The notes under the pieces are model-generated. The model worked only from the letters and a program-made list of their open reading frames with translations. It ran no database searches and was not told the origin of the DNA. From Bordetella sp. H567 (lineage in GTDB: Bacteria > Pseudomonadota > Gammaproteobacteria > Burkholderiales > Burkholderiaceae_B), in NCBI RefSeq assembly GCF_001704295.1, contig NZ_CP012334.1, positions 4,848,084 to 4,912,083 on the forward strand: a stretch of DNA of 64,000 nt. The letters run 5' to 3'. Positions within the stretch are counted from its first letter, which is position 1, and every line of letters starts with the position of its first letter. Position numbers and translations under genes: made by a program. Of this stretch, positions 35,641 through 46,186 are shown piece after piece.

Positions 35641-36606
35641 ATGCCCGCTCTCTATCGCGACTACGATCGCGCCGCGCTGGATATCCAATACAACGCACGC
35701 GCAACGGTACCCGATTTCAGCGCCGTCATGCGCGAGTATGCCGACCAAAGCCGGCACGCGCGCGAGACGCTGCCCTGCGTGCTGGACGTGGCCTATGGCG
35801 AACACGCCGACGAAACGCTGGATATTTTCCCGGCGGCTGGCGGCGGCCCCGCGCCGGTGTTCGTGTTCGTGCACGGCGGCTATTGGCGGCTACTGTCCAA
35901 GGACGATTCCAGCAGCATGGCGCCCGCCTTCACGCGCGCCGGCGCCATGGTGGTGGCCCTGAACTATTCGCTGGCACCAGCGGTCACGCTGGACCGCATC
36001 GTCGACCAGATACGCCGCGCCATGGTTTGGCTGCACCGGAACATCGCCGCGCATGGCGGCGATCCCGCGCGGCTGCACGTCGGCGGCAGTTCCGCCGGCG
36101 GCCACCTGGCAGGCATGCTGCTGACCGACGACTGGCAGGCACGCTATGGCGTACCGGCCGATATCGTGCGCGGCGCCGCGCCCCTGTCCGGCCTGTTCGA
36201 CCTGACGCCGCTGGTGCACACGCACATCAACGAATGGATGCGCCTGACACCGGAATCCGCCGCGCGCAACAGCCCGATGCTGCACCTGCCGGCCACGCCA
36301 CCGCCCGTCGTCGCCAGCCATGGCGAAAGCGAAACCGATGAATTCAAGCGGCAGACGCGCGACTACGTGGACGCGCTGCGCGCCCGCGGCGGCGATGCCC
36401 GCTATGTGGCCATGCCGGGCAGCAATCATTTCGATATCGTGCTGCGGCTGAACGATCCGGACGCGCCCATCACTCGCGCCATCTTCACGCAGATGGGCTT
36501 GCCGGTGGGCCGCGGCGCGAGCGACGGCCATGAAAGCCATGATGGCAGCGCCCCTGGCGGCGCTGCCCGGATGCTGGACGCGCGCGACGGCGCGGGCCAA
36601 CCATGA
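35641..36606 (+). CDS. alpha/beta hydrolase (BD-FAE/arylformamidase-like)
   Basis: A 321-residue serine hydrolase. FVHGGYWRL (about 78-86) is the oxyanion HGG motif, GGSSAGGHLAG (about 144-154) the nucleophile elbow, and a histidine in PGSNHFDIV the catalytic base. This resembles bacterial arylformamidases/carboxylesterases. Its stop overlaps the MarR gene (ATGA), so the two are coupled. Divergent from an ABC uptake operon, suggesting hydrolysis of an imported ester or amide; substrate unknown. The C-terminal 30 residues after the hydrolase core are low-complexity. Confidence 0.85.
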   Translation: MPALYRDYDRAALDIQYNARATVPDFSAVMREYADQSRHARETLPCVLDVAYGEHADETLDIFPAAGGGPAPVFVFVHGGYWRLLSKDDSSSMAPAFTRAGAMVVALNYSLAPAVTLDRIVDQIRRAMVWLHRNIAAHGGDPARLHVGGSSAGGHLAGMLLTDDWQARYGVPADIVRGAAPLSGLFDLTPLVHTHINEWMRLTPESAARNSPMLHLPATPPPVVASHGESETDEFKRQTRDYVDALRARGGDARYVAMPGSNHFDIVLRLNDPDAPITRAIFTQMGLPVGRGASDGHESHDGSAPGGAARMLDARDGAGQP

Positions 36607-37091
36607 ACCCATCGCCGGACCTGGAATCGCGCGCCGCGCCGGACGACCATCACGCGCTGCGGCTGTGGCTGCGCCTGCTGACCTGCGCCAACCTGGTGGA
36701 AACCGAGATCCGCGGACGGCTGCGATCGGAGTTCGATACGACGCTGCCGCGCTTCGATTTGATGGCACAGCTGCAGCGGGCGCCCAAGGGCATGAAGATG
36801 GGCGAATTGTCCCGCCACATGATGGTGACCAACGGCAATATCACCGGGATCACCGATCAGCTGGAAAAAGAGGGCCTGGTCATGCGCACCAAGGTAGCCT
36901 CGGACCGGCGCAGCTCGCTCATCAAGCTGACGACGCAGGGGCGCAAGACCTTCGCCCGGATGGCCCGTGCGCACGAGGCCTGGGTGAAGGAATTATTGTC
37001 CGGTTTGCCGGAAAGCAGCCGCAATGCGCTGTTTCAAACCCTGGGAGAGCTTAAACTGCAGGTCGTGGCCAGCCGCGCCCAGGCGCGCTGA
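36603..37091 (+). CDS. MarR family transcriptional regulator
   Basis: A 162-residue winged-helix repressor: TLPRFDLMAQLQRAPKGMKMGELSRHMMVTNGNITGITDQLEKEGLVMR is the recognition region and SDRRSSLIKLT the wing. Overlaps the hydrolase gene by 4 bp (ATGA), so it is co-translated. Likely controls the hydrolase and possibly the divergent ABC operon; MarR proteins often respond to aromatic acids. The effector is not known. Confidence 0.92.
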   Translation: MNPSPDLESRAAPDDHHALRLWLRLLTCANLVETEIRGRLRSEFDTTLPRFDLMAQLQRAPKGMKMGELSRHMMVTNGNITGITDQLEKEGLVMRTKVASDRRSSLIKLTTQGRKTFARMARAHEAWVKELLSGLPESSRNALFQTLGELKLQVVASRAQAR

Positions 37092-37118
37092 TTTCCTCAA
37101 CGATCCGTCAGAACCCCG

Positions 37119-38162
37119 ATGATCCCGGTCGCGCTGCCCGGCGGCAACTTCTATCCCATGCTGGCCGTTTCGCTGGTTTGCCTCGCCACGCTGCTGACCT
37201 GGATTGCCGTGCTCTGCACCAACCGGCTGGCCAGGACCCGGTTGCGCGCGCGCCCCCGCAGCAATGCCGCCGCCATGCTGGCCCTGGCCGTGATCGGCGG
37301 CATCTATCCCGCCCGCCTGGCGCTGCGCTGGGTGGATAGCCGCCAGGCCGCCGCGGACCAAGCCGCCCATACCGTCGTCCTGGACGGCCCCCGCACGCTG
37401 ACCGGCATTGATATGCCGGCCGGCACGCGGCTGATGGTACGGCTGCCCGGCCGCCCGGATACCTTCGAGGCGGCACGCTTTCCCCACCCCGTACCGGTCG
37501 GCGGCATCCCGGTCGCCAGCCTGGAACGTTATCTCGCGCAGTCCGGCTTGCGGGAATTCCGCGCCACCGGGGCGTCGGCCACCCTGCCGGAAGACGAAAC
37601 GGCTGAAGGCTGGCGCTGCACGCGCGGCCACAAGGTGGAATTCAAGGCCGACGGCGACGGCGCGCTGCGTTTCAGCAGCTGCCATCTGGCGGCGGGCAAC
37701 AAGATGAATGGCCAGCTCCTGCCCGCCGGCACCTGGGTGGCGCTGCGCCATGGCCCGCGGCCGGCCACCGATTTCCAGCACGTGGACGGCTGGCTGTTGC
37801 GTACCGACGGCAGCGAGCCGTCCATGGTCGCCGGCATGCCGCTACTGAAGGCGGACCTGCGGTTGGACCGCGGCCGCAAGCTGGTGTGGTTCGAGGGCAG
37901 CCTGGGCACGGAATATACGCTTGGGCCCATGACCTACCCGGCCGGCACGCGGGTGGCCACGGCCAGCGCCACGGTGGCCGGCGCCCGGCCGGGCGACCTG
38001 GTCTTCAGCCCTTCGCGCGGCCGCTCCGCCGGGCGCAATGACGGCGACGACGTGCCGTCCGGGCAATCGGTACTGCAGGCGCCCGACGGCGCCGTGCGCG
38101 GTGTCATGAGCAACCGCGCCGCCGGCGTGCTGGACGTCGCGTCCATCGGCACGACGCCGTAG
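37119..38162 (+). CDS. membrane-anchored hypothetical protein
   Basis: A 347-residue protein of no family I recognise. Two hydrophobic segments lie near the N-terminus (about 12-33, LAVSLVCLATLLTWIAVLC, and about 48-65, AAMLALAVIGGIYPARLAL), followed by a region of beta-strand-like repeats rich in hydroxyl and glycine residues (PAGTRLMVRLPGRPD, MTYPAGTRVATASATV) that is probably periplasmic. The N-terminus is intact, but I see no clear ribosome-binding site. It lies between marR and argJ with no obvious functional link. Confidence 0.7.
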   Translation: MIPVALPGGNFYPMLAVSLVCLATLLTWIAVLCTNRLARTRLRARPRSNAAAMLALAVIGGIYPARLALRWVDSRQAAADQAAHTVVLDGPRTLTGIDMPAGTRLMVRLPGRPDTFEAARFPHPVPVGGIPVASLERYLAQSGLREFRATGASATLPEDETAEGWRCTRGHKVEFKADGDGALRFSSCHLAAGNKMNGQLLPAGTWVALRHGPRPATDFQHVDGWLLRTDGSEPSMVAGMPLLKADLRLDRGRKLVWFEGSLGTEYTLGPMTYPAGTRVATASATVAGARPGDLVFSPSRGRSAGRNDGDDVPSGQSVLQAPDGAVRGVMSNRAAGVLDVASIGTTP

Positions 38163-38293
38163 GCGCCGTTCACGGGTTTCACGGTCCCTGGCATAAAACA
38201 CTGGGATAATAGGCGTCTTTGCCGCCGCCCCTGCCGGGACGGCGATTTGCCCACGCCGGTCCGTCGCACCGGGCCGCCACAGAGACTCCGTCC

Positions 38294-39520
38294 ATGGCCG
38301 TCAACCTGAAGATCCCTTCCGAATCCGAAATCTTTCCCGTAGCCGGCGTCGACATCGGCGTCGCCGAAGCCGGCATCCGCAAGGCTGGGCGCAAGGATCT
38401 GACCGTGTTCCGTCTGGCCGACGGCGCTACCGTAGCCGGCGTGTTCACACGCAACCGCTTCCGCGCCGCGCCCGTTCAGGTATGCGAAAGCCATCTGGCC
38501 GGCGGCGATGCCATCGCGGCGCTGGTGATCAACACCGGCAACGCCAATGCGGGCACGGGCGCGGACGGGCTGGCCAGGACCGAGGCCACCTGCACGGCGC
38601 TGGCCGGCCTGCTGAACGTCAAGCCCACGCAGATCCTGCCGTTTTCCACCGGCGTGATCCTGGAGCCGCTGCCGGTGGATCGCCTGGTGGCCGGCTTGCC
38701 GCGCGCGATCGCGTCCCTGGCGCCGGACAACTGGATGAATGCCGCGCACGGCATCATGACCACGGACACCTTGCCCAAGATTTCGTCGACGCGCACGAGC
38801 ATCGGCGGCCACGCCGTCACCATCACCGGCATCAGCAAGGGCGCGGGGATGATCCGGCCCAATATGGCAACCATGCTGGGCTTCCTGGCCACGGACGCCG
38901 GCATCGCCCGGCCGCTGCTGGAGAAGCTGACGCGGCGGATCGCCGACCTGTCCTTCAACCGCATCACGGTTGACGGCGACACGTCCACCAATGATTCCTT
39001 CATCATCATCGCCACCGGCAAATCGGGCCTACGCGTGGAAAGCGAGAGCGACCCGCACTACGCCGAACTGGCGCGCGCGCTGGGCGACGCGGCGGCGGAA
39101 CTGGCGCAGAAGATCGTGCGCGACGCCGAAGGCGCCACCAAGTTCATCACCATCCGGGTCGAAGAAGCCGGCAGCACCGACGAAGCGCTGAAGGTGGCCT
39201 ACGCCGTCGCCCATTCCCCGCTGGTCAAGACCGCCTTCTTTGCATCGGACCCCAACCTGGGCCGCATCCTGGCCGCCGTCGGTTACGCCGGCATCGACGA
39301 CCTGGACGTCGGGCGCCTGCGCCTGTGGCTGGACGACGTGCTGGTGGCGACGCAGGGCGGACGCAATCCCGACTACCGCGAAGAAGACGGCCAGCGCGTC
39401 ATGAAGCAGGCAGAGATCCTGGTGCGCATCGCGCTGGGCCGCGGCCAGGTTGCCGACACCGTCTACACCTGCGACTTCTCGCACGAATACGTCAGCATCA
39501 ACGCCGACTATCGTTCCTGA
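38294..39520 (+). CDS. argJ: bifunctional ornithine acetyltransferase / N-acetylglutamate synthase
   Basis: Arginine biosynthesis: moves acetyl from N-acetylornithine to glutamate, recycling the acetyl group, and may also make N-acetylglutamate from acetyl-CoA. ArgJ cleaves itself between Ala and Thr in a conserved segment; NMATMLGF places this at A192/T193. NTGNANAGTG and [13 protein letters not shown] are also family blocks. 408 residues from the ATG at 38294, in the usual range; an upstream open stretch has no start signal. Cytoplasmic. Confidence 0.95.
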   Translation: MAVNLKIPSESEIFPVAGVDIGVAEAGIRKAGRKDLTVFRLADGATVAGVFTRNRFRAAPVQVCESHLAGGDAIAALVINTGNANAGTGADGLARTEATCTALAGLLNVKPTQILPFSTGVILEPLPVDRLVAGLPRAIASLAPDNWMNAAHGIMTTDTLPKISSTRTSIGGHAVTITGISKGAGMIRPNMATMLGFLATDAGIARPLLEKLTRRIADLSFNRITVDGDTSTNDSFIIIATGKSGLRVESESDPHYAELARALGDAAAELAQKIVRDAEGATKFITIRVEEAGSTDEALKVAYAVAHSPLVKTAFFASDPNLGRILAAVGYAGIDDLDVGRLRLWLDDVLVATQGGRNPDYREEDGQRVMKQAEILVRIALGRGQVADTVYTCDFSHEYVSINADYRS

Positions 39521-39609
39521 ATAGGCAATCCTGGCATCGACGCGGGCGACCGCCCTGTACAGCCGGCGCCGATGCCGCCTACCGCTTCTGAACGCGTGGA
39601 ACCCTTACA

Positions 39610-40479
39610 GTGACCGTTTCTTCCGAATTCACCACCCTCCTTGCCCGGGCCGAGCGCGTCCTGGCCCAGCTGGAAGCCTACCTGCCCCCCGCCCCGCCGG
39701 ACATCGACTGGAGTGCCCATGCCTTTCGCTGGCGCAAGCGCGGCTCGCGCGGCTGGCTGGATGCCGTGCGCCACGTCGCGCGCATCGACCTGGACGACCT
39801 GCAGCACATCGAGCGCCAGAAGGGCATCATCGATCGCAATACGCTGCACTTCCTGGACAAGAAGCCCGCCAACAATGTGCTGATGACGGGTGCCCGCGGC
39901 ACCGGCAAGAGCTCGCTGGTGAAGGCCATGTTGGCGGCCTACGCGCAGCGCGGCCTGCGCCTGATCGAGGTCGACAAATCGGACCTCGCCGACCTGGCCG
40001 ATATCGTCGAACTGGTCGGCACGCGGCCCGAGCGCTTCATCGTGTTCTGCGACGACCTGTCCTTCGAGGAAGGCGAAGCCGGCTACAAGGCGCTGAAGTC
40101 CGTGCTGGACGGATCGGTGGCCGCATCGGGTGACAACGTGCTGATCTACGCGACGTCCAACCGGCGTCACCTGATGCCCGAATACATGAGCGAGAACCTG
40201 CAGGCCAAGCACCAGCCCGACGGGGAAATCCATCCCGGCGAAACCGTGGAAGAAAAAATCTCGCTGTCCGAACGCTTCGGCCTGTGGTTGTCGTTCTACC
40301 CCTTCCGGCAGGACGATTACCTGGACATCGTGCGCCACTGGCTGCGCGAGCTGGGCTGCCCGGAAGAACACATCGAGGCGTCGCGCACGGAAGCCTTGCA
40401 ATGGACGATCGAGCGCGGTTCGCGCTCGGGCCGGGTGGCCTATCAGTTCGCCCGCGACTGGGCGGCCCGCCATGTCTGA
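39610..40479 (+). CDS. DUF815 family AAA ATPase
   Basis: A 289-residue P-loop ATPase with Walker A GARGTGKSS (about 95-103), Walker B-like FIVFCDDLSFE (about 140-150), and the YATSNRRHLMP sensor region. The GTG start is inferred from alignment to the family length; ribosome-binding site weak. DUF815 proteins have no settled function. It overlaps the next gene by 8 bp, an arrangement I associate with beta-proteobacteria, so it is probably co-expressed with the Nudix enzyme. Confidence 0.85.
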   Translation: MTVSSEFTTLLARAERVLAQLEAYLPPAPPDIDWSAHAFRWRKRGSRGWLDAVRHVARIDLDDLQHIERQKGIIDRNTLHFLDKKPANNVLMTGARGTGKSSLVKAMLAAYAQRGLRLIEVDKSDLADLADIVELVGTRPERFIVFCDDLSFEEGEAGYKALKSVLDGSVAASGDNVLIYATSNRRHLMPEYMSENLQAKHQPDGEIHPGETVEEKISLSERFGLWLSFYPFRQDDYLDIVRHWLRELGCPEEHIEASRTEALQWTIERGSRSGRVAYQFARDWAARHV

Positions 40480-41440
40480 GCAGATCGTGGACGTGGCGGC
40501 GGGCCTGATCCTGCGCCGCGACGGCAAGCTGCTGCTGGGCCAGCGGCCCGAGGGCAAGCCCTGGGCGGGCTGGTGGGAACTGCCGGGCGGCAAGCTGGAA
40601 CCGGGCGAAACCGTCCTGCAGGCGCTGGCGCGCGAGCTGGACGAGGAAATTGGCATCCAGGTCACCGCGGCCACGCCCTGGGTCACCTATGTCCATGCCT
40701 ATCCCCATACCACCGTGCGCCTGGCCTTCTGCCGTGTTACCGGCTGGCAGGGCGAGCCGCGCGGGCTGGAGAACCAGCGGCTGGAATGGGTGGACCCGGC
40801 CCATGCCGGCAGCGTGGGCGAACTGCTGCCCGCGACGCTGCCACCGCTGCGCTGGCTGCGCCTGCCGGACACCTACGGCATTACCAGCATCGGTTCGCCC
40901 GCCGGGCTGCCGGGCTTCATGGCGCGGTTGCGGCAGGCGCTGGAGCAAGGGCTGCGGCTGGTCCAGCTGCGCGAACCGGGCTGGCCCGACGGGCCCGCAT
41001 CCGCCAGCCTGCACGAGGCCCTGCAGCAGGTGCTGAAGGCCTGCCGCGAGACCGGCGCGCGCGTGCTGGTGAACAGCGTGCATCCCGAGGCGTGGTGGCG
41101 CCTGGCGGACGGCGTGCACCTGCGCGCGGTCGATGCCGCCACGCGCCCGCAGCGCCCGCTGGCGCGCGACGACCATTGGGTGGGCGTGTCCGTGCACGAT
41201 ACCGAACAGATGGCGCAGGCGCGCAGGCTGGACGCCGATTTCGTGGTCGTCGGCCCGGTCGCCGAAACGGCCAGCCATCCCGGGCAGCCGGGGATGGGCT
41301 GGCAGGCCTTCATGGACATCAACCGCGACGCCGGGCTGCCCGCCTATGCCATCGGCGGACAGGGGCCGCGAACCCTGGCCACCGCGCGCGAACACGGCGC
41401 GCACGGCATCGCCGCGATCAGGGCCGTGTTCGGGGAATAG
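40472..41440 (+). CDS. Nudix hydrolase fused to thiamine-phosphate-synthase-like domain (MutT-type)
   Basis: A 322-residue protein. The N-terminal 130 residues are a MutT-type Nudix domain with the complete box GGKLEPGETVLQALARELDEE(IG), which hydrolyses 8-oxo-dGTP and prevents mutation. The C-terminal half (about 150-315) is a TIM-barrel like ThiE/TMP synthase ([40 protein letters not shown]), a fusion found in many beta-proteobacteria. Lysine/arginine ligands for thiamine synthesis look partly lost. Overlaps DUF815 by 8 bp and converges on the efflux outer-membrane gene with 23 bp of 3' overlap. Confidence 0.9.
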   Translation: MSEQIVDVAAGLILRRDGKLLLGQRPEGKPWAGWWELPGGKLEPGETVLQALARELDEEIGIQVTAATPWVTYVHAYPHTTVRLAFCRVTGWQGEPRGLENQRLEWVDPAHAGSVGELLPATLPPLRWLRLPDTYGITSIGSPAGLPGFMARLRQALEQGLRLVQLREPGWPDGPASASLHEALQQVLKACRETGARVLVNSVHPEAWWRLADGVHLRAVDAATRPQRPLARDDHWVGVSVHDTEQMAQARRLDADFVVVGPVAETASHPGQPGMGWQAFMDINRDAGLPAYAIGGQGPRTLATAREHGAHGIAAIRAVFGE

Positions 41441-43058
41441 CCGGCGGCACCTGCGGCGCCGCCGCGGGGCCGGACGCCGGCGCGGATGCCGGTATTGAGG
41501 TGGATGCCGCTGCCGACGTGGATGCAGGTGTCGACATGGCTGCGGGAGCGGCAACATCGGCGGGCGTGGCCACGCCGCTGGCCTGCACGTCCGCGCGCGT
41601 AGCCACGGAGGGGTCCACATTGCCGTCCCAGCCGCCGCCCAGCGCGGCGATCAGCTGCACGCTGGCCACCAGGCGATTGCCCATCAAGGAAATCGCCTCG
41701 CGCTCGGAACTCAAGGCGGTGTTTTCCAGCACCGCGACGCTCAGGAAGTCCACCAATCCTTCCTTGTACTGATTGCGCGTCAGCTCCAGCGATTCGCGGG
41801 CCGCTTCCAGGGCGCGCCGCTGCACTTGCTGTTCGCGATCGTACACGCGCAGCTGGATCATGGTGTCCTCCACCTCGCGCAGCGCGCCCAGCACGACCTG
41901 CCGGTAGGCCGCGGCCTGGGAGTCGTAGGCCGCGCGCGCCGATTCGACCTGGGACGCGCGCAGGCCGCCGTCGAACACGGTCTGCGCCAGGGCCGGGCCT
42001 ATGGACCAGAAGCGCGCCGGCGCGGTCAGCCATTGCGCGAACTGGCCGCTGCGAAAGCCGCCATCGGCGCTCAGCGTCAAGTCGGGAAACCAGGCGGCCT
42101 GCGCCACGCCGATCTGCGCGTTGGCCTGGGCGGTGCGGCGTTCCGCGCCCGCCACGTCGGGCCGGCGCTCCAGCAGCTGCGAGGGCAGGCCCACGGGAAT
42201 GGCGGGCACCCGCTGCGTAAAGGGCGTGCGCGCCACGGAGACCTTCGAAGGCGGCTGGCCGATCAGCACGGCGATGGCGTGCTCGAACTGCCCGCGCTGC
42301 CATTCCAGGTCCACCCACTGCGCGCGCGTGTTCTCCAACTGGGTGCGCGCCACGGCCACATCGGCTTTCGCCGCCACGCCGGCGTTGTAGCGGTTCATGG
42401 TCAGCTGCAGCGAGCGTTCGTTGGTTTCGACGGTTTCGCGCAGCAGCCGTTCCTGTTCGTCCAGCACGCGCAATTGGAAGTAGTTCTGCGCCAGCGTGCT
42501 CTGGGCGCTCAGGCGCGCCGCCGCCAGGTCGGCCGCGCTGGCCTGCGCCCCGGCCCGGCTGGCTTCCACCGACCGCCGTACCGAACCCCAGAGATCCACC
42601 TCCCAGCTCACCGTGCCCGTCAGCGTATAGACATTGCCCACCGTACCGCCATTCGTCGAGGATCCCCCTCCGCCGCCGGCGCGCGTCACCCCGGCGCCCG
42701 CGCCGACGGTGGGGAAGAATGCCGACCGCGCGCCGCGCACCAGCGCCTGGGCCTGGCGGTAATTCGCCTCGGCCTGCGCAATGTCCAGGTTGGCGGCGTC
42801 CAGCCTGCGCATCAGGTCGTCCAGCACCGGATCCTGGTAGACCTGCCACCAGGCGCCGCGATCGGCCAGTTCGTTGGGCTGCGCCGGCTTCCAGCCCGGC
42901 GTATCGTCCTGGCCTTCCTTGAACTGCGTACCCACGTCCATCGCGGGACGGACATAATCGGGGCCGACCGCGCACGCGCCCAGGGCGCCGCACAGGGTCA
43001 TCGTCGAAAACAGCCGCGCCAGCGCGGCCCGCGGGCTAGGATGGAACGAGCGGGTCAT
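41418..43058 (-). CDS. RND efflux outer-membrane lipoprotein (NodT/OprM/OpmB type)
   Basis: A 546-residue TolC-like channel. Lipobox LGAC (26-29) gives a lipidated C29, then VGPDYVRP; two outer-membrane-factor repeats follow, with [38 protein letters not shown] as the second family block. The start overlaps the preceding RND gene stop (ATGA). After the usual ending LIAALGGGW the protein carries about 65 extra residues rich in Ala, Ser, Thr and Pro; the gene end overlaps the convergent Nudix gene. It completes the four-gene MdtABC/MuxABC-OpmB-type pump. Confidence 0.9.
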   Translation of the reverse strand: MTRSFHPSPRAALARLFSTMTLCGALGACAVGPDYVRPAMDVGTQFKEGQDDTPGWKPAQPNELADRGAWWQVYQDPVLDDLMRRLDAANLDIAQAEANYRQAQALVRGARSAFFPTVGAGAGVTRAGGGGGSSTNGGTVGNVYTLTGTVSWEVDLWGSVRRSVEASRAGAQASAADLAAARLSAQSTLAQNYFQLRVLDEQERLLRETVETNERSLQLTMNRYNAGVAAKADVAVARTQLENTRAQWVDLEWQRGQFEHAIAVLIGQPPSKVSVARTPFTQRVPAIPVGLPSQLLERRPDVAGAERRTAQANAQIGVAQAAWFPDLTLSADGGFRSGQFAQWLTAPARFWSIGPALAQTVFDGGLRASQVESARAAYDSQAAAYRQVVLGALREVEDTMIQLRVYDREQQVQRRALEAARESLELTRNQYKEGLVDFLSVAVLENTALSSEREAISLMGNRLVASVQLIAALGGGWDGNVDPSVATRADVQASGVATPADVAAPAAMSTPASTSAAASTSIPASAPASGPAAAPQVPPAIPRTRP

Positions 43059-46000
43059 GAATAGTCCGTGGAAGGCGCGACGGCGCGCGCGGCGCGGCGG
43101 CGCCGCACCCAATGTCGCAGGCGGTCCAGATAGAGATAAACGACGGGCGTGGTGTACAGCGTCAGCACCTGGCTGACGAACAGGCCGCCCACGATGGTAA
43201 TGCCCAGCGGCTGGCGGATTTCCGCGCCCGTGCCGGTGGCCAGCACCAAGGGGACCGCGCCCATGATGGCCGCCAGCGTCGTCATCATGATGGGGCGAAA
43301 CCGCGTGACGCAGGCCTGGAAGATGGCCTCGCGCGGCGTCAGCCCCTCCCCGCGCTCGGCCGCCAGGGCGAAGTCCACCATCATGATCGCGTTCTTCTTC
43401 ACGATGCCGATCAGCAGGAACACACCGATCAGCGCGATCACGGTGAACTGGCTGCGCATCAGCATCAGGGCCAGCAGCGCGCCGATACCGGCCGACGGCA
43501 GTGTGGACAGGATGGTGAAGGGATGCACGAAGCTTTCGTACAGTATGCCCAGCACGATGTACATGGTGACCAGCGCCGCCAGGATCAGCCAGGGCTGCTG
43601 CTGCTGCGTCTGCTGCGCGGCCGCGGCCGTGCCCTGGAAGCTGGCCTGGATCTGGTCCGTCGGCAGGCCGATGCGCGCGACGGCGGCATCGATGGCTTCG
43701 CTGGCCTGTCCCAGGGACACGCCGGGCGCCAAGCTGAATGAAATCGTATCGGCCACGAACAGGCCCTGATGCTGCACGCTCAGCGGCGCGCTGCCCACCT
43801 CGAAGGAGGCGAACGAGGCCAGCGGCACCCGCGCGCCGGTGCTCGTCACGACATCCACCTTGCGCAGCGACTGCGCGTCGCGCGCGAAGCTTTGCGGCAC
43901 GCCCAGTATCACGTGGTACTGGTTCAGCGGCCCGTACATGACCGACACCTGGCGCTGGCTGAACGAGTTGTTCAGCACCGCCGAAATGTCCGACATGCGC
44001 ACGCCCAGCCGCGTCGCGGCTTCGCGGTCGATCACCAGGTTCACCTGCTGGCCCTTGTCCTCGACGTCGGTATCGACGTCCACCAGCTCCGGCAGCTTGG
44101 CCATTGCCTGCTGCACGCGCGGCATCCACGTGCGGAGCATGGAGAGGTCGCTGGCCATCAGCGCGTAGTCGTACGACCCGGTGCTGCTGGCCCGGCCGCC
44201 GACGCGGATATCCTGCTGCGCCACCAGGAACATGCGCGCGCCGGGAATGCTTTGCAGCCGGCCGCGCAGGCGTTCGATGACGACGTCGGCGGACACGCCG
44301 CGCTCTTCCAGCGGCTTGAGCTGGATCTGCATGAAGCTGCTGTTGCTGCCGCCGCGCCCGCCGGCGTAGCCGGTCATGCTCTGCACCGCCGGATCCGACA
44401 GCACGACCTTGCGCATGTATTCGAGCTTGGGCACCGTGGCCTGGAAGGATGTGCCCTGGTCGACGCGGAAAAAGCCCAGCAGTTGCCCCGTGTCCTGGTT
44501 GGGGAAAAAGCCCTTGGGCACGATGATGTACAGGTAGACGTTCAGGCACACGGTCAGCAGCAGCACCAGCAGGACCAGCGGGCCGTGGTTCAGCGTCCAG
44601 GCCAGCGTGCGGGAATAGCCGTCGCTCAGCCGCTGGAAGCCGCGTTCTGACCACCGGCCCAGCCGGGCCAGCAAGGCCCAGCGCTTTTCCGGCGCGGGCT
44701 CGTCGCGCTCGGCGCGCAGCATCCTGCCGCACATCATGGGCGTCAAGGTCAGCGAGGTCACCAGCGATACCAGGATGGCGGCCGAGAGCGTCACGGCGAA
44801 TTCACGGAAGAAGCGCCCCACCACGCCGCCCATCAGCAGGATGGGAATGAACACGGCCACCAGCGACAGGCTCATGGACAGCACCGTGAAGCCGACTTCG
44901 CGCGCACCGCGCATGGCCGCCCGCATGGGCGACATGCCTTTTTCGATGTAGCGCATGATGTTCTCGAGCACCACGATGGCGTCGTCGACGACGAAGCCGG
45001 TGGCGACGATCAGCGCCATCAGCGAAATCGTGTTCAGCGTATAGCCGCACAGGTACATGATGCTGAAGGTGCCGACCAGCGATACCGGCACGGCCACGCT
45101 GGGAATCAGCGCCGCGCGCAGGCGCCGCAGGAAGACCAGCACCACGACCATGACCAGGCACACCGCGATGGCCAGCGTCATCTCGGCTTCGTATAGCGAC
45201 GTGCGTATGCTGGGCGTACGGTCCTGCGCCACCGCCAGCTGCGTGCCGCCGGGCATCTGGGCCTGCAGCTGGGGCAGTTCCTCGCGCAGCGCGTCCACCA
45301 CCTGGATGATGTTGGCGGCGGCCTGGCGCCGCACGATCAGCAGGATGGCCTTGCGCTCGTTGTAGAAGCCGGTCTGGAACAGGTCCTCGACCGAGTCCTC
45401 CACGGTGGCCACGTCCGAGAGCCGCACCGGCGCGCCGTCGCGCCAGGCGACGATCAGCGGCCGGTATTGCGCCGCCTTGCTCAGCTGGTCGCTGGCCATC
45501 AGGGTCCATTGATACTGGCCGCTGTCGATGAAGCCCTTGGGCCGGTTGGCGTTGGCGTTGGAGAGTGCCGTGCGCACGTCATCCAGCGACACCCCGCGGC
45601 TGGTCAGCGCGCCGGGCAGGACCTCCACCCGCACGGCCGGCAGCGAACTGCCGCCCACGGTCACATCGCCCACGCCGTTCACTTGCGACAGCTTCTGCGC
45701 CACGATGGTGGACGCCAGGTCGTACAGCTCGCCCTGCGTGTGCGTGTCCGAGGTGAGCGCCAGCGTCATGATTGGCGCCGCCGACGGATTGGCCTTGCGA
45801 TAGGTGGGATTGCTCTTCAAGCCGCTGGGCAGCAGCGTGCGCGACGCATTGATGGCGGCCTGCACGTCGCGCGCGGCGCCGTCGATGTCGCGGCTCAGGT
45901 CGAACTGCAGCGTAATGCGCGTCGAGCCCTGCGTGCTGCTGGACGTCATCTCGGTCACGCCGGCGATCGCGCCCAGTGCGCGTTCCAGCGGCGTCGCCAC

Positions 46001-46186
46001 GCTGGACGCCATGGTTTCCGGGCTGGCGCCGGGCAGGCTGGCCGTGACGGAGATCGTGGGAATATCCACTTCCGGCAGGGGCGCCACCGGCAACAGCCGG
46101 AATGCCAGCGATCCCGCCAGCACCACCGCCAGCGACAGCAGCGTCGTGGCCACCGGCCGCACGATGAAGGGCGCCGACAGGATCAT
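43055..46186 (-). CDS. mdtC: RND multidrug efflux transporter, MdtC/MuxC type
   Basis: A 1043-residue inner-membrane proton/drug antiporter with 12 transmembrane segments and two large periplasmic loops. The N-terminus [45 protein letters not shown] is typical, and the proton-relay aspartates lie in [13 protein letters not shown]. Together with MdtB it forms the mixed trimer. Overlaps mdtB by 4 bp at its start and the outer-membrane gene by 4 bp at its end. Substrates not predictable; MdtABC homologues export bile salts and novobiocin. Confidence 0.92.
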   Translation of the reverse strand: MILSAPFIVRPVATTLLSLAVVLAGSLAFRLLPVAPLPEVDIPTISVTASLPGASPETMASSVATPLERALGAIAGVTEMTSSSTQGSTRITLQFDLSRDIDGAARDVQAAINASRTLLPSGLKSNPTYRKANPSAAPIMTLALTSDTHTQGELYDLASTIVAQKLSQVNGVGDVTVGGSSLPAVRVEVLPGALTSRGVSLDDVRTALSNANANRPKGFIDSGQYQWTLMASDQLSKAAQYRPLIVAWRDGAPVRLSDVATVEDSVEDLFQTGFYNERKAILLIVRRQAAANIIQVVDALREELPQLQAQMPGGTQLAVAQDRTPSIRTSLYEAEMTLAIAVCLVMVVVLVFLRRLRAALIPSVAVPVSLVGTFSIMYLCGYTLNTISLMALIVATGFVVDDAIVVLENIMRYIEKGMSPMRAAMRGAREVGFTVLSMSLSLVAVFIPILLMGGVVGRFFREFAVTLSAAILVSLVTSLTLTPMMCGRMLRAERDEPAPEKRWALLARLGRWSERGFQRLSDGYSRTLAWTLNHGPLVLLVLLLTVCLNVYLYIIVPKGFFPNQDTGQLLGFFRVDQGTSFQATVPKLEYMRKVVLSDPAVQSMTGYAGGRGGSNSSFMQIQLKPLEERGVSADVVIERLRGRLQSIPGARMFLVAQQDIRVGGRASSTGSYDYALMASDLSMLRTWMPRVQQAMAKLPELVDVDTDVEDKGQQVNLVIDREAATRLGVRMSDISAVLNNSFSQRQVSVMYGPLNQYHVILGVPQSFARDAQSLRKVDVVTSTGARVPLASFASFEVGSAPLSVQHQGLFVADTISFSLAPGVSLGQASEAIDAAVARIGLPTDQIQASFQGTAAAAQQTQQQQPWLILAALVTMYIVLGILYESFVHPFTILSTLPSAGIGALLALMLMRSQFTVIALIGVFLLIGIVKKNAIMMVDFALAAERGEGLTPREAIFQACVTRFRPIMMTTLAAIMGAVPLVLATGTGAEIRQPLGITIVGGLFVSQVLTLYTTPVVYLYLDRLRHWVRRRRAARAVAPSTDYS

